From Pseudothauera hydrothermalis (GTDB lineage: Bacteria; Pseudomonadota; Gammaproteobacteria; Burkholderiales; Rhodocyclaceae): DNA of 64,000 bases. The translations under genes were made by a program, and so were the position numbers. The notes below the pieces were generated by a model. That model saw only the letters and a program-made list of their open reading frames with translations. It was not told where the DNA came from and did no database searches. Shown one piece after another: positions 35,006 through 54,476 of this stretch. The stretch is from the NCBI RefSeq assembly GCF_003345255.1, contig NZ_CP029331.1:434001-498000 (forward strand), read 5' to 3'. Numbering within the stretch: position 1 is the stretch's first letter; each line of letters starts with the position of its first letter.

Positions 35006-35380
35006 ATGGCAATCAGCAAAGAAGACATCCTCGAAGCCGTTGGCGCGATGACCGTGATGGAGCTCAATGAGCTGGTCAAGGCTTTCGAAGAGAAGTTCGG
35101 CGTGTCTGCCGCCGCCATGGCCGTGGCCGCCCCGGGCGCCGCCGCTGCCGCGCCGGCTGCCGAAGAGAAGACCGAGTTTGACGTGATCCTGGCTGCGGCC
35201 GGCGACAAGAAGGTCGAGGTCATCAAGGTGGTCCGTGCCGCTACCGGTCTGGGTCTGAAGGAAGCCAAGGATTTGGTCGACGGTGCGCCGAAGGCTGTGA
35301 AGGAAGGCATTGCCAAGGCCGACGCCGAAGCGCTGAAGAAGCAGTTGGAAGACGCCGGCGCGAAGGTCGAGATCAAGTAA
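35006..35380 (+). CDS. rplL: 50S ribosomal protein L7/L12
   Basis: 124 aa. N-terminal dimerisation domain (1-35), Ala/Pro-rich hinge [16 protein letters not shown] (about 40-55) and a globular C-terminal domain with [28 protein letters not shown] that binds translation GTPases. Very high codon bias. Followed by terminator-like and long-stem hairpins before rpoB. Confidence 0.98.
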   Translation: MAISKEDILEAVGAMTVMELNELVKAFEEKFGVSAAAMAVAAPGAAAAAPAAEEKTEFDVILAAAGDKKVEVIKVVRAATGLGLKEAKDLVDGAPKAVKEGIAKADAEALKKQLEDAGAKVEIK

Positions 35381-35398
35381 TCTTGCCTTCGCCCCAGG

Positions 35399-35430
35399 GG
35401 GCTGGCGCTCTGCTGAGCGTCGGCCCTTTC
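35399..35430 (+). terminator. Attenuator-like hairpin after rplL
   Basis: 11-bp stem with two wobbles (35399-35409 with 35416-35426), 6-nt loop, then TTTCG. Starts 19 bp after the rplL stop. It corresponds in position to the partial terminator that lowers rpoB expression relative to rplL in E. coli. Confidence 0.6.
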
Positions 35431-35452
35431 GTGCTTTCTGTTCGCAGGAAGC

Positions 35453-35515
35453 CAGAATACAGCGTCCCGGCGGTTGTCGGGGTTCGTTCCAGCCTTTACG
35501 GGGCGCTGTCTTCTG
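35453..35515 (+). other. Long-stem hairpin before rpoB, RNase III-like
   Basis: 16-bp stem with one mismatch and one wobble (35453-35468 with 35500-35515) closing a 31-nt loop. Same position as the RNase III cleavage structure between rplL and rpoB in enterobacteria; cleavage here is inferred. Confidence 0.5.
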
Positions 35516-35569
35516 TAGTTGTTTTATGCACGTTGTTTGTCCGACGTCTGACCTCTACCCGGAGCATCC

Positions 35570-39703
<4,134 letters not shown>

Positions 39704-39707
39704 GAAA

Positions 39708-39722
39708 CCGGCCGCGGGCCGG
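39708..39722 (+). other. Small hairpin between rpoB and rpoC
   Basis: CCGGCC / GGCCGG stem with a 3-nt loop, 4 bp after the rpoB stop; no T run. Probably only a local mRNA structure. Confidence 0.35.
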
Positions 39723-39793
39723 CGGCGCGCTGTGGGGCGGACCATCTCCCCCGCGCCCGACCGGCCCGGCCCTACTCCTCGCTGGAGACATTG

Positions 39794-44004
<4,211 letters not shown>

Positions 44005-44008
<4 letters not shown>

Positions 44009-44034
44009 CGAAAAAGGGGTTTTCGGACTACACT
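44005..44034 (+). promoter_or_regulatory. Promoter of the rpsL-rpsG-fusA-tufA (str) operon
   Basis: -35 TTGACG (44005-44010), 18-bp spacer, -10 TACACT (44029-44034). The -35 box includes the rpoC TGA. It gives a leader of about 95 nt before rpsL. Confidence 0.7.
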
Positions 44035-44090
44035 CCGGCCTCTTTTTGTGGACTGACCAATCGTAGTTAGTCTCAGCCGGAATCATCCGC

Positions 44091-44123
44091 CCGAGGCGGC
44101 CGTTGTGGCTGCCTCGGTTTTTT
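44091..44123 (+). terminator. Intrinsic terminator/attenuator in the rpsL leader
   Basis: 11-bp stem with one G-T pair (44091-44101 with 44107-44117), GTTGT loop, then six T (44118-44123). It ends 16 nt before the rpsL ATG and lies downstream of the str promoter. A competing hairpin CCGCC/GGCGG (44087-44099) would use part of its left arm, so conditional termination is possible. Confidence 0.75.
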
Positions 44124-44139
44124 GGGAAATTCTTAAGCT

Positions 44140-44517
44140 ATGCCAACAATCAATCAGCTTGTCCGCAAGCCGCGGGAAAATGCCGTCGCCAAAAGCAAGG
44201 TGCCGGCCCTGGAAGCGTGCCCTCAGCGGCGCGGTGTGTGCACGCGCGTCTATACCACCACTCCGAAAAAGCCGAACTCGGCGCTGCGGAAGGTGGCCAA
44301 GGTTCGCCTGACCAACGGTTTTGAAGTGATTTCGTATATCGGTGGTGAAGGGCACAACCTGCAAGAGCACTCGGTGGTCCTCATTCGCGGCGGTCGTGTC
44401 AAAGACTTGCCGGGTGTTCGCTACCACATCGTGCGCGGCTCGCTTGACCTCCAGGGGGTCAAGGATCGCAAGCAGGCGCGCTCGAAGTACGGCGCCAAGC
44501 GTCCCAAGAAGGCCTGA
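44140..44517 (+). CDS. rpsL: 30S ribosomal protein S12
   Basis: 125 aa decoding-site protein. K43 and K88 (in TPKKPNSAL and GRVKDLPG) are wild type, so streptomycin-sensitive alleles. ATG 44140 has only a weak ribosome site (GGGAAA at 44124), directly behind the terminator stem. First gene of the str operon. Confidence 0.98.
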   Translation: MPTINQLVRKPRENAVAKSKVPALEACPQRRGVCTRVYTTTPKKPNSALRKVAKVRLTNGFEVISYIGGEGHNLQEHSVVLIRGGRVKDLPGVRYHIVRGSLDLQGVKDRKQARSKYGAKRPKKA

Positions 44518-44538
44518 TTGCCGGCATTCAACGAATAG

Positions 44539-45021
<483 letters not shown>

Positions 45022-45041
45022 TTTCGTTTACTGGTAGTGAT

Positions 45042-45071
45042 TCGAGCCCTGCGAAGGGCTCGATTGTTTTG
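45042..45071 (+). terminator. Hairpin between rpsG and fusA
   Basis: Perfect 9-bp stem TCGAGCCCT / AGGGCTCGA (45042-45050 / 45055-45063) with GCGA tetraloop followed by TTGTTTT. Terminator-like, 20 bp after the rpsG stop; probably leaky because fusA has no obvious promoter of its own. Confidence 0.6.
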
Positions 45072-45130
45072 TAACGCAACATCAAACACATCGTGCCACC
45101 GGCGCGATTGAAGAAAGGCAGGAATACACC

Positions 45131-47230
45131 GTGGCTCGTAAGACACCCATCGAGCGTTACCGCAACATCGGTATCTCCGCTCACATCGACGCCGGCAAAA
45201 CCACTACGACCGAGCGCATCCTTTTCTACACCGGCGTGAACCATAAGATCGGCGAAGTCCATGATGGCGCTGCCACCATGGACTGGATGGTGCAGGAGCA
45301 AGAGCGCGGCATTACCATCACTTCCGCAGCCACCACTTGCTTCTGGAAAGGGATGGACCTGAACTATCCGGAGCATCGGTTCAACATCATCGATACCCCG
45401 GGCCACGTGGACTTCACCATCGAGGTGGAGCGCTCGATGCGTGTGCTCGATGGCGCGTGCATGGTTTATTGCGCGGTCGGCGGCGTGCAGCCGCAGTCGG
45501 AAACCGTATGGCGTCAGGCGACCAAATATAAGGTGCCGCGCTTGGCGTTCGTCAACAAAATGGACCGCTCCGGCGCCAACTTCTTCAAGGTCGTCGAGCA
45601 GATGAAGGCACGCCTGATGGCCAACCCGGTGCCCATCGTCATTCCGATCGGGGCGGAAGACAATTTTGCCGGCGTGGTCGATCTCATCAAAATGAAGGCG
45701 ATCATCTGGGACGAGGCCTCTCAGGGCATGAAGTTCGAGTATCGCGAAATCCCGGCCGAACTTCAGGCTGAAGCCGAAAAGTGGCGCGAGCAGATGGTCG
45801 AGGCCGCTGCCGAAGCCTCCGAGGAGCTGATGAACGAATACCTCGAAAACGGCGATCTGCCCGAGGAAAAGATCAAGCTCGGCCTGCGTAAGCGCACCAT
45901 CGCCTGCGAGATTCAACCCATGCTGTGCGGCACCGCCTTCAAGAACAAGGGTGTGCAGCGCATGTTGGATGCGGTCATCGAGTTTCTGCCGTCGCCGGTC
46001 GATATCCCGCCGGTGCAAGGGGTTGACGAGCACGAACAAGAAGCCAGCCGCCGTGCGGATGACAGCGAAAAATTCTCCGCCCTGGCTTTCAAGCTCATGA
46101 CCGACCCGTTCGTCGGTCAGTTGACCTTTGTCCGTGTGTATTCCGGCGTGCTGGAGTCGGGTTCTACGGTGCTCAATTCGGTCAAGGGCAAGAAAGAGCG
46201 CATCGGCCGCATCCTGCAGATGCATGCCAATGAGCGGCATGAGATCAAAGAGGTGCTGGCGGGTGACATTGCCGCGGTGGTGGGCCTGAAAGAGGTCACC
46301 ACTGGCGACACCTTGTGCGATCCGAGTGCGCCGATCATCCTCGAACGCATGGTGTTCCCCGATCCGGTGATTCACGTCGCGGTCGAGCCCAAGACCAAAG
46401 GCGACCAGGAGAAGATGGGTATCGCCCTGTCTCGCCTGGCGGCCGAAGACCCGTCCTTCCGGGTGCGTACCGATGAGGAGTCCGGTCAGACGATCATTTC
46501 CGGCATGGGTGAGCTGCATCTGGAGATCATCGTCGACCGCATGAAACGGGAATTCAACGTCGAGGCCAATGTCGGTGCGCCGCAGGTTGCTTACCGTGAG
46601 ACCATCCGCAAGGCGGTCAATGACGTGGAAGGCAAGTTCGTCAAGCAGTCTGGCGGTCGCGGGCAGTATGGTCATGTGGTCATTAACCTCGAACCGGCCG
46701 AACAAGGCAAGGGCTACGAGTTCGTGGACGCGATCAAAGGCGGTGTGGTGCCGCGCGAGTACATCCCGGCGGTGGACAAAGGCATCCAGGAGACGCTGAA
46801 CAACGGTGTGCTGGCTGGCTTCCCGGTGGTCGATGTCAAGGTGACGCTACACTTCGGTTCCTACCACGATGTCGACTCGAACGAAAACGCCTTCAAGATG
46901 GCTGGTTCGATGGCCTTCAAAGAGGCGATGCGGCGCGCCAATCCGGTGCTGCTCGAGCCGATGATGGCGGTGGTGGTCGAAACGCCAGAGGAGTACATGG
47001 GCAACGTCATGGGGGATCTGTCCGGTCGTCGCGGTATCGTCCAAGGCATGGACGATCTGCCGGGTGGCATCAAGGAAATCAAGGCGGAAGTGCCTTTGGC
47101 CGAAATGTTCGGTTACGCCACCTCCTTGCGCTCGCTCACTCAGGGTCGGGCCACCTATTCGATGGAATTCAAACATTATGCCGAAGCGCCCAAGAACGTC
47201 GCCGAGGCGGTCATCAATAGTCGCAAGTAA
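45131..47230 (+). CDS. fusA: Elongation factor G
   Basis: 699 aa translocase GTPase. Starts with GTG at 45131 behind GAAAGGCAGGA. G1 [10 protein letters not shown]3 DTPGH, G4 NKMD, then domains II-V with RGQYGHVVI (domain IV) and [14 protein letters not shown]. Normal length, single copy in the window. 27 bp before tufA. Confidence 0.99.
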   Translation: MARKTPIERYRNIGISAHIDAGKTTTTERILFYTGVNHKIGEVHDGAATMDWMVQEQERGITITSAATTCFWKGMDLNYPEHRFNIIDTPGHVDFTIEVERSMRVLDGACMVYCAVGGVQPQSETVWRQATKYKVPRLAFVNKMDRSGANFFKVVEQMKARLMANPVPIVIPIGAEDNFAGVVDLIKMKAIIWDEASQGMKFEYREIPAELQAEAEKWREQMVEAAAEASEELMNEYLENGDLPEEKIKLGLRKRTIACEIQPMLCGTAFKNKGVQRMLDAVIEFLPSPVDIPPVQGVDEHEQEASRRADDSEKFSALAFKLMTDPFVGQLTFVRVYSGVLESGSTVLNSVKGKKERIGRILQMHANERHEIKEVLAGDIAAVVGLKEVTTGDTLCDPSAPIILERMVFPDPVIHVAVEPKTKGDQEKMGIALSRLAAEDPSFRVRTDEESGQTIISGMGELHLEIIVDRMKREFNVEANVGAPQVAYRETIRKAVNDVEGKFVKQSGGRGQYGHVVINLEPAEQGKGYEFVDAIKGGVVPREYIPAVDKGIQETLNNGVLAGFPVVDVKVTLHFGSYHDVDSNENAFKMAGSMAFKEAMRRANPVLLEPMMAVVVETPEEYMGNVMGDLSGRRGIVQGMDDLPGGIKEIKAEVPLAEMFGYATSLRSLTQGRATYSMEFKHYAEAPKNVAEAVINSRK

Positions 47231-47257
47231 TCTGCTGAATCAATAAGGAATGCACTC

Positions 47258-48453
<1,196 letters not shown>

Positions 48454-48458
48454 GTTCG

Positions 48459-48487
48459 GGTGCGCCACGGCGCACCTTCGCTCTTTT
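48459..48487 (+). terminator. Hairpin between tufA and rpsJ
   Basis: GGTGCGC (48459-48465) / GCGCACC (48470-48476), CACG loop, then TTCGCTCTTTTT. The rpsJ ribosome site AGGA immediately follows the T tract, so folding could affect both termination and initiation. Confidence 0.6.
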
Positions 48488-48498
48488 TAGGAAATGCC

Positions 48499-48810
48499 AT
48501 GCAAAGCCAGAAAATCCGCATCCGTCTCAAGGCGTTCGACTACCGCTTGATCGACCAGTCCGCGCTGGAAATCGTCGATACAGCCAAGCGTACCGGCGCC
48601 GTGGTGCGCGGGCCGGTTCCGCTGCCGACGCGTATCGAACGCTTCGACCTGTTGCGTTCGCCGCATGTGAATAAAACATCCCGCGATCAGATGGAAATCC
48701 GCACCCATCTGCGTCTGATGGATATCATCGACCCCACCGATAAAACGGTCGACGCGCTGATGAAGCTCGATCTCCCGGCTGGCGTGGATGTCGAAATCAA
48801 GCTGCAATAA
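48499..48810 (+). CDS. rpsJ: 30S ribosomal protein S10 (NusE)
   Basis: 103 aa. Starts [18 protein letters not shown]; contains [14 protein letters not shown] and RTHLRLMDI. Besides its 30S role it is the NusB/NusG partner in antitermination. ATG 48499 is used; an upstream in-frame codon lies in the terminator hairpin. Only 50 bp separate it from tufA. Confidence 0.98.
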   Translation: MQSQKIRIRLKAFDYRLIDQSALEIVDTAKRTGAVVRGPVPLPTRIERFDLLRSPHVNKTSRDQMEIRTHLRLMDIIDPTDKTVDALMKLDLPAGVDVEIKLQ

Positions 48811-48822
48811 GCACGACCTGGC

Positions 48823-48852
48823 TTGTCAAAAACAAGAAAAGGCCGGTATAAT
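48823..48852 (+). promoter_or_regulatory. Promoter upstream of rplC with consensus -10
   Basis: -35 TTGTCA (48823-48828), 18-bp spacer, -10 TATAAT (48847-48852, exact consensus). The -10 is the loop of a perfect palindrome (next entry). Transcript leader about 70 nt to rplC. Confidence 0.7.
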
Positions 48853-48861
48853 CCGGCCTTT
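48838..48861 (+). terminator. Palindrome enclosing the rplC -10 box
   Basis: Perfect 9-bp arms AAAGGCCGG (48838-48846) and CCGGCCTTT (48853-48861) around TATAAT. Read from rpsJ it can form a terminator-like hairpin ending in TTTGTG; as DNA it centres on the promoter. Confidence 0.6.
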
Positions 48862-48928
48862 GTGCTTCTTTGCGCAAAGAGAACGTTTTAGGGCTCGGTC
48901 AATCGTAACCGGGAATCAGGAGAAAAAA

Positions 48929-49573
48929 ATGAGTCTAGGCCTTGTTGGTCGCAAGGTGGGCATGACTCGCATTTTTGCCGAGGATGGTCGCGCCATTCCG
49001 GTAACGGTGCTGGATGTGTCCAATAATCGCGTGACCCAGATCAAGACGCCTGAAGTGGATGGCTATGCCGCTGTTCAGGTGACTTTCGGCAAGCGTCGTG
49101 CAAGTCGCGTGAATAAGCCGCTTGCCGGGCATCTTGCCAAAGCCGGTGTCGAAGCCGGTCATATTCTCAAGGAGTTTCGCGTCGACGTCGACCAGCTTTC
49201 CAAGTTGAAAGCGGGTGATGTGTTGAGCGTGGATCTTTTCTCGGTGGGGCAGAAGGTGGATGTCACCGGCACCTCGATCGGTAAAGGTTTTTCCGGCTCA
49301 ATCAAGCGGCACAACTTCAGCTCCAACCGTGCCTCGCATGGCAACTCGATTTCGCACAACGCGCCGGGCTCTATTGGTATGGCACAAGACCCCGGTCGTG
49401 TCTTTCCGGGTAAGCGCATGGCGGGGCAATACGGTAACGTCACTCGCACCACGCAAAACCTGGAAGTGGTGCGGGTTGATGCTGAGCGCCAGTTGTTGTT
49501 GGTCAAGGGGGCGGTTCCTGGTGCCCGGGGCGGTGACGTGATCGTTCGTCCCGCGGTGAAGGCGGGTAACTGA
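48929..49573 (+). CDS. rplC: 50S ribosomal protein L3
   Basis: 214 aa. Starts [15 protein letters not shown]; the W-finger-like loop [15 protein letters not shown] and [24 protein letters not shown] reach the peptidyl-transferase centre; Q in MAQDP is the methylated Gln of proteobacterial L3. AGGAG precedes ATG 48929; an open frame upstream to 48788 would cross the promoter and is rejected. Confidence 0.98.
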   Translation: MSLGLVGRKVGMTRIFAEDGRAIPVTVLDVSNNRVTQIKTPEVDGYAAVQVTFGKRRASRVNKPLAGHLAKAGVEAGHILKEFRVDVDQLSKLKAGDVLSVDLFSVGQKVDVTGTSIGKGFSGSIKRHNFSSNRASHGNSISHNAPGSIGMAQDPGRVFPGKRMAGQYGNVTRTTQNLEVVRVDAERQLLLVKGAVPGARGGDVIVRPAVKAGN

Positions 49574-49584
49574 GCGAGGGCGTA

Positions 49585-50205
49585 ATGGAACTTAAACTGC
49601 TGAACGATCAAGGTCAGCCTTCGGCTACGCTCGAAGCGTCCGACGTGCTGTTCGGTCGGGAATTCAATGAAGCGCTTGTCCATCAGGTGGTGACCGCCTA
49701 TTTGGCCAATGCTCGTTCGGGTAATCGCGCGCAAAAGGGACGCTCTGACGTCGCCAAGTCTACCCGTAAGCCGTGGCGTCAAAAGGGCACCGGCCGTGCG
49801 CGCGCTGGCATGGCGTCCAGCCCGCTGTGGCGTGGTGGCGGCAAGATATTCCCGAGTTCGCCCGACGAGAATTTCTCGCAAAAAGTCAATCGCAAGATGT
49901 ACCGCGCCGGTGTGGCCTCGATTCTGTCGCAGCTGGCGCGCGAAGATCGGTTGGCTGTGGTCGAGAATTTCAGTGTCGAGGCGCCCAAGACCAAATTGCT
50001 TGCACAAAAGCTCAAAGGTATGGGGCTGGGGTCGGTGTTGGTGATTACCGACGAGCTCGATGAGAACTTGTTCCTGTCGTCGCGCAATTTGCATGACGTG
50101 TTGGTCCTTGAGGTGCATGAAACCGATCCGGTTTCCTTGGTGCGCTTTGACAAGGTACTGGTCACCAAGGCTGCGCTGGCGCAGATGGAGGAGGCGTGGC
50201 AATGA
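49585..50205 (+). CDS. rplD: 50S ribosomal protein L4
   Basis: 206 aa. The long extended loop (about 45-100, with [25 protein letters not shown]) lines the exit tunnel. In E. coli L4 also attenuates the S10 operon, but the leader that it acts on is not seen here. The stop overlaps the rplW ATG. Confidence 0.98.
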   Translation: MELKLLNDQGQPSATLEASDVLFGREFNEALVHQVVTAYLANARSGNRAQKGRSDVAKSTRKPWRQKGTGRARAGMASSPLWRGGGKIFPSSPDENFSQKVNRKMYRAGVASILSQLAREDRLAVVENFSVEAPKTKLLAQKLKGMGLGSVLVITDELDENLFLSSRNLHDVLVLEVHETDPVSLVRFDKVLVTKAALAQMEEAWQ

Positions 50206-50507
50206 GTGCTTACAGCCAGGAGCGTCTGTTGCAGGTGTTGCTCGCGCCGCAGATCTCCGAGAAGGCGACTTTTGTCGCCGACAAGAATGAGCAAGTGGTG
50301 TTCAAGGTCGCATCCGATGCCACCAAGCCTGAGGTTAAAGCTGCGGTCGAGTTGCTTTTCAAGGTTCAGGTCGAGTCGGTGCAGATTGCGAACGTGAAGG
50401 GCAAGGTCAAGCGTTTCGGTCGGATGCTCGGTCGGCGCAAGGACTGGAAAAAGGCGTTCGTCTGCCTCAAGCCCGGCCAGGAAATCAATTTTGTGGCTGG
50501 GGAGTGA
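50202..50507 (+). CDS. rplW: 50S ribosomal protein L23
   Basis: 101 aa tunnel-exit protein and docking site for trigger factor and [19 protein letters not shown] is the family start region, and [20 protein letters not shown] the rRNA-binding loop. ATG 50202 overlaps the rplD stop (ATGA); a GTG 6 bp upstream is possible but less likely. Confidence 0.97.
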   Translation: MSAYSQERLLQVLLAPQISEKATFVADKNEQVVFKVASDATKPEVKAAVELLFKVQVESVQIANVKGKVKRFGRMLGRRKDWKKAFVCLKPGQEINFVAGE

Positions 50508-50513
50508 TAAGTC

Positions 50514-51341
50514 ATGGCACTGGTAAAACTGAAGCCTACGTCCGCCGGCCGTCGTGCGATGGTCAAGGTGGTCAATGCCTCGCTGTACAAGGGGCGCCCG
50601 TATGCGGGTTTGATCGAAAAACAAAGTCGTAAGGCAGGGCGCAACAACGCCGGGCGGATCACGGTCCGGCATCAAGGTGGCGGCCATAAACAGCACTATC
50701 GTCTGATCGACTTTCGTCGCAACAAGGATGGCATCGTTGCCAAGGTCGAACGGATCGAGTATGACCCGAACCGTTCCGCCAACATTGCCTTGTTGTGTTA
50801 CGCCGATGGCGAGCGCCGTTACATCATCGCGCCCAAGGGGCTGGAAGTCGGTCAAACGGTGGTGAGCGGCTCGGAGGCTCCGATCAAGCCGGGCAATGCG
50901 CTGCCCATTCGCAATATTCCGGTGGGCTCGACTATCCATTGCGTCGAAATGTTTCCCGGCAAAGGCGCCCAGCTGGCTCGCGCCGCTGGCACCTCTGTTC
51001 AGCTGCTCGCCCGTGAAGGCGTCTATGCGCAACTGCGGCTGCGTTCCGGCGAAATCCGCCGGGTGCATGTCGAATGTCGTGCCACCATCGGTGAAGTCGG
51101 TAACGAAGAGCACAGTCTGCGCAAGATCGGCAAGGCCGGGGCGAATCGCTGGCGCGGTATCCGCCCGACGGTGCGCGGTGTGGCGATGAACCCGATCGAC
51201 CACCCCCACGGTGGTGGTGAGGGTCGTACCGGTGAGGGCGGTGTGCCGCGCAGCCCGTGGGGGCAGCCGACCAAGGGGTATCGTACGCGTCGCAACAAGC
51301 GCACCGACACCATGATCGTGCAGCGTCGGCATAAGCGTTAA
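50514..51341 (+). CDS. rplB: 50S ribosomal protein L2
   Basis: 275 aa, one of the most conserved 50S proteins. The RNA-binding [11 protein letters not shown] region and the C-terminal [14 protein letters not shown] loop, with the conserved His near the peptidyl-transferase centre, are present. 6 bp after rplW. Confidence 0.98.
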   Translation: MALVKLKPTSAGRRAMVKVVNASLYKGRPYAGLIEKQSRKAGRNNAGRITVRHQGGGHKQHYRLIDFRRNKDGIVAKVERIEYDPNRSANIALLCYADGERRYIIAPKGLEVGQTVVSGSEAPIKPGNALPIRNIPVGSTIHCVEMFPGKGAQLARAAGTSVQLLAREGVYAQLRLRSGEIRRVHVECRATIGEVGNEEHSLRKIGKAGANRWRGIRPTVRGVAMNPIDHPHGGGEGRTGEGGVPRSPWGQPTKGYRTRRNKRTDTMIVQRRHKR

Positions 51342-51351
51342 GGGGTAAAAG

Positions 51352-51627
51352 ATGGCACGTTCAATCAAGAAAGGCCCGTTCGTCGACGCCCATCTGCTGA
51401 AAAAGGTAGATGCTGCGCGCAGCAGCAACGACAAGCGTCCGATCAAAACCTGGTCTCGCCGTTCGACGATTCTTCCTGATTTTGTCGGTCTGACGATTGC
51501 TGTGCATAACGGTCGTCAGCACATTCCGGTGTATGTCACCGAGAACATGGTTGGTCATAAGCTGGGCGAGTTTGCGCTGACCCGCACGTTCAAAGGTCAT
51601 GCTGCCAGCAAAAAGGCGAAGAGGTAA
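51352..51627 (+). CDS. rpsS: 30S ribosomal protein S19
   Basis: 91 aa head protein that bridges to 5S/L5. Starts [14 protein letters not shown]; contains [20 protein letters not shown] and the [16 protein letters not shown] signature. Confidence 0.98.
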   Translation: MARSIKKGPFVDAHLLKKVDAARSSNDKRPIKTWSRRSTILPDFVGLTIAVHNGRQHIPVYVTENMVGHKLGEFALTRTFKGHAASKKAKR

Positions 51628-51636
51628 GGAGTGAGT

Positions 51637-51966
51637 ATGGAAACCAAAGCCATCCTGCGCGGGGTGCGCCTTTCGGCCCAAAAGGGTCGTCTGGTGGCTG
51701 ACCTCGTGCGCGGCAAACCGGTCGATCAGGCGCTCAACATTCTTGCCTTCTCGCCGAAGAAAGGCGCCAAGATCATTCGAAAAGTGGTCGAATCGGCAAT
51801 CGCCAATGCCGAGCACAATGACGGTGCCGACATCGATACGCTCAAGATCAAGACCATCCACGTCGAGGAAGGGATGTCGCTGAAACGCTTCACCGCGCGT
51901 GCTAAGGGGCGCGGCAACCGCATCCTCAAACCCACGTGTCATGTTTATGTGACCGTCGGGGAATAA
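51637..51966 (+). CDS. rplV: 50S ribosomal protein L22
   Basis: 109 aa tunnel protein. The tunnel hairpin is the segment after [24 protein letters not shown] at 51631 is in frame, but AAGGAG at 51626 is better spaced for ATG 51637, giving the usual beta-proteobacterial length. Confidence 0.97.
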   Translation: METKAILRGVRLSAQKGRLVADLVRGKPVDQALNILAFSPKKGAKIIRKVVESAIANAEHNDGADIDTLKIKTIHVEEGMSLKRFTARAKGRGNRILKPTCHVYVTVGE

Positions 51967-51975
51967 GGAGTAGAT

Positions 51976-52746
51976 ATGGGTCAGAAAATCCATCCGACCG
52001 GATTCCGCCTCGCGGTCACGCGTGATTGGGCGTCGCGCTGGTATGCCTCCAGCCGTGACTTTCCGCGCATGCTCAGTGAGGACCTGCAGGTTCGTGACTT
52101 CCTCAAAAAACGCTTGGCGCATGCATCGGTGGGCCGTGTAGTCATCGAGCGGCCCGCCAAGAACGCCCGGATTACGCTCTACAGTGCCCGTCCCGGCGTG
52201 GTCATCGGCAAAAAAGGCGAAGACATCGAGAATCTGAAGCGCGATCTGCAAAAGATCGTCGGTGTCCCGGTGCATGTGAACATCGAGGAAGTTCGCAAGC
52301 CGGAACTCGACGCTAAGCTGATCGCTGACTCGATTGCACAGCAGCTCGAAAAGCGCATTATGTTCCGCCGCGCAATGAAGCGCGCGATGCAAAACGCAAT
52401 GCGCCTGGGCGCGCAAGGTATCAAGATCATGAGTTCCGGGCGCTTGAACGGCGCCGAGATTGCGCGTACCGAATGGTATCGCGAGGGTCGCGTTCCGCTT
52501 CACACCCTGCGCGCCGACATCGATTACGGTGTCTCGGAAGCGCGCACCACCTATGGTGTCATCGGTATCAAAGTGTGGGTCTACAAGGGCGATCAACTCG
52601 GCCGTAATGAACAGCCGGTCGCGGCGGAGCCCGAAGCCGAGAACCGTCGCGGGCGCCGCGCTGCGCCGCGAGCTGATGAGGCGCGCCCGGGCCGCCGCGC
52701 TGCTCGCCGCGATGCGGGCCGGCAAGAAGATAGCAGGAGTGAATGA
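51976..52746 (+). CDS. rpsC: 30S ribosomal protein S3
   Basis: 256 aa mRNA-entry protein with the KH domain ([17 protein letters not shown] near 70-90). It is about 23 residues longer than E. coli S3. The extra C-terminal tail from about residue 213 is rich in Arg, Ala and Glu ([19 protein letters not shown]) and looks disordered. The stop overlaps the rplP start region (ATGATG). Confidence 0.97.
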   Translation: MGQKIHPTGFRLAVTRDWASRWYASSRDFPRMLSEDLQVRDFLKKRLAHASVGRVVIERPAKNARITLYSARPGVVIGKKGEDIENLKRDLQKIVGVPVHVNIEEVRKPELDAKLIADSIAQQLEKRIMFRRAMKRAMQNAMRLGAQGIKIMSSGRLNGAEIARTEWYREGRVPLHTLRADIDYGVSEARTTYGVIGIKVWVYKGDQLGRNEQPVAAEPEAENRRGRRAAPRADEARPGRRAARRDAGRQEDSRSE

Positions 52747-53159
52747 TGCTGCAGCCTACGCGCAGAAAGTATCGCAAGGAGCAGAAAGGGCGTAACACAG
52801 GCCTGGCGACCCGGGGCACAAAGGTCAGCTTCGGCGAGTTTGGGCTCAAGGCTACTGGCCGCGGGCGTCTGACCGCTCGGCAGATTGAATCCGCCCGCCG
52901 CGCCATGACGCGTCACATCAAGCGTGGTGGCCGAATCTGGATCCGTATCTTCCCGGATAAGCCGATCTCCAAAAAACCGGCCGAAGTTCGGATGGGTAAC
53001 GGAAAGGGGAACCCCGAGTACTGGGTGGCCGAGATTCAGCCTGGCAAGGTGTTGTATGAAATGGACGGCGTGGACGAAGCGCTCGCCCGTGAAGCGTTCC
53101 GGCTTGCCGCTGCGAAGCTTCCGATCGACACCGTGTTCGTGACGCGCCAAGTGGGGTAA
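52746..53159 (+). CDS. rplP: 50S ribosomal protein L16
   Basis: 137 aa A-site tRNA-contact protein. Begins [16 protein letters not shown]; contains [20 protein letters not shown] and [12 protein letters not shown]. Of the tandem ATGs at 52743 and 52746 the second matches the family start. Confidence 0.97.
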   Translation: MLQPTRRKYRKEQKGRNTGLATRGTKVSFGEFGLKATGRGRLTARQIESARRAMTRHIKRGGRIWIRIFPDKPISKKPAEVRMGNGKGNPEYWVAEIQPGKVLYEMDGVDEALAREAFRLAAAKLPIDTVFVTRQVG

Positions 53160-53163
53160 GCAA

Positions 53164-53358
53164 ATGAAGGCGAGCGAACTTCGCGCCAAGAGCGCGGATG
53201 AATTGAATCGTGAGTTGCTTGATCTGCTGAAAGCGCAGTTTTCCCTGCGCATGCAAAAGGCGACTCAACAGCTCAGCAATACGAGCCAACTCGGAAAGGT
53301 GCGGCGCGACATCGCACGGGTGCGCACCGTGCTGCGTGAAAAGGCAGGTCAGTCATGA
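53164..53358 (+). CDS. rpmC: 50S ribosomal protein L29
   Basis: 64 aa two-helix protein at the tunnel exit. [20 protein letters not shown] start and [16 protein letters not shown] end fit the family. The stop overlaps the rpsQ ATG by ATGA. Confidence 0.97.
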   Translation: MKASELRAKSADELNRELLDLLKAQFSLRMQKATQQLSNTSQLGKVRRDIARVRTVLREKAGQS

Positions 53359-53624
53359 GTGAAGAGTCCGCAAAAGTTCGGCGCGCGCTGGTCGGGCGCG
53401 TGGTCAGCGACAAAATGCAAAAGACGGTCACCGTGTTGGTGGAGCGTCGGGTCAAGCATCCGCTGTACGGTAAGATCGTTACCCGTTCGGCGAAGTATCA
53501 CGCCGATGTTGCAGAAGGCGGGGCGGCGGCTGGTGATCTGGTCGAGATTGAAGAGTGCCGGCCGATCTCTAAAACCAAGAGCTGGAAAGTGACGCGCGTT
53601 TTGGAAAAAGCTCGTGTCATCTAA
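53355..53624 (+). CDS. rpsQ: 30S ribosomal protein S17
   Basis: 89 aa early-assembly 16S-binding protein (OB fold). [27 protein letters not shown] and [12 protein letters not shown] are the signature stretches. Last gene of the S10 operon. Confidence 0.97.
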   Translation: MSEESAKVRRALVGRVVSDKMQKTVTVLVERRVKHPLYGKIVTRSAKYHADVAEGGAAAGDLVEIEECRPISKTKSWKVTRVLEKARVI

Positions 53625-53644
53625 GCGTTGATGTTTAAGTAAGC

Positions 53645-53672
53645 GCAGCTTGGCAATAGTTTGCCAAGCTGC
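53645..53672 (+). terminator. Hairpin between rpsQ and rplN
   Basis: Perfect 12-bp stem GCAGCTTGGCAA / TTGCCAAGCTGC with TAGT loop, followed by TATACTTTTCG. It can end the S10 operon transcript and overlaps the rplN promoter. Confidence 0.7.
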
Positions 53673-53678
53673 TATACT
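53650..53678 (+). promoter_or_regulatory. Promoter of the spc operon (rplN)
   Basis: -35 TTGGCA (53650-53655), 17-bp spacer, -10 TATACT (53673-53678). The -35 is inside the hairpin's left arm and the -10 directly abuts its right arm. Leader about 80 nt. Confidence 0.65.
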
Positions 53679-53768
53679 TTTCGTCTTTGCTCCGGGGCTC
53701 CTTCGGGGCATCTACCCGAACGGGTTCCAAAACTGACCGCGCTGCGGGATAAGTTGGAGAGTTAATTC

Positions 53769-54137
53769 ATGATTCAAATGCAATCCAGGCTGGATGTGGC
53801 CGACAATACCGGCGCGCGTTCGGTGATGTGCATCAAGGTGCTGGGTGGCTCCAAGCGTCGCTATGCCGGCATTGGTGACATCATCAAGGTGACCGTCAAA
53901 GATGCCGCGCCGCGCGGCCGTGTGAAAAAAGGCGATGTCTATAACGCCGTGGTGGTGCGTACTGCCAAGGGTGTGCGTCGCCCGGATGGGTCGCTGATCA
54001 AGTTCGACGGCAACGCTGCGGTGCTGCTCAACAACAAGCTCGAGCCGATCGGTACGCGTATTTTCGGGCCGGTAACGCGCGAGTTGCGCTCGGAGCGGTT
54101 CATGAAAATCGTCTCGCTGGCGCCGGAAGTGCTCTAA
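53769..54137 (+). CDS. rplN: 50S ribosomal protein L14
   Basis: 122 aa intersubunit-bridge protein. Signature [19 protein letters not shown] and [25 protein letters not shown]. First gene of the spc operon, 91 bp after the promoter -10. Confidence 0.98.
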   Translation: MIQMQSRLDVADNTGARSVMCIKVLGGSKRRYAGIGDIIKVTVKDAAPRGRVKKGDVYNAVVVRTAKGVRRPDGSLIKFDGNAAVLLNNKLEPIGTRIFGPVTRELRSERFMKIVSLAPEVL

Positions 54138-54149
54138 GGGGTCGTCGAT

Positions 54150-54467
54150 ATGAACAAAATCCGCAAGGGTGATGAAGTCATTGTGCTGACCGGCAAAGAT
54201 CGCGGTCGTCGGGGCACGGTGTTGCGCCGGGTGGGCGAAGAGCGTGTGGTTGTCGAAGGTGTCAATCGCGTCAAGAAGCACGTTCGTCCGAATCCGATGA
54301 AAGGTGAGGTGGGGGGTATCGTCGAAAAAGAGATGCCCATCCACATTTCGAATGTTGCGCTGTTCAATGCTGCGACCCAGAAGGCGGATCGGGTTGGGGT
54401 GAAAGTGCTTGAGGATGGTCGCAAGGTGCGTTTCTTCAAGTCGAATGGCGAGCTGGTGGACGCGTAA
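54150..54467 (+). CDS. rplX: 50S ribosomal protein L24
   Basis: 105 aa assembly initiator with the KOW motif [19 protein letters not shown] near the N-terminus. 12 bp after rplN. Confidence 0.97.
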   Translation: MNKIRKGDEVIVLTGKDRGRRGTVLRRVGEERVVVEGVNRVKKHVRPNPMKGEVGGIVEKEMPIHISNVALFNAATQKADRVGVKVLEDGRKVRFFKSNGELVDA

Positions 54468-54476
54468 GGAGTGGCA

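Noticed and set aside
44140-44517. Possible streptomycin-resistance changes in rpsL
   Set aside because: K43 and K88 are wild type.
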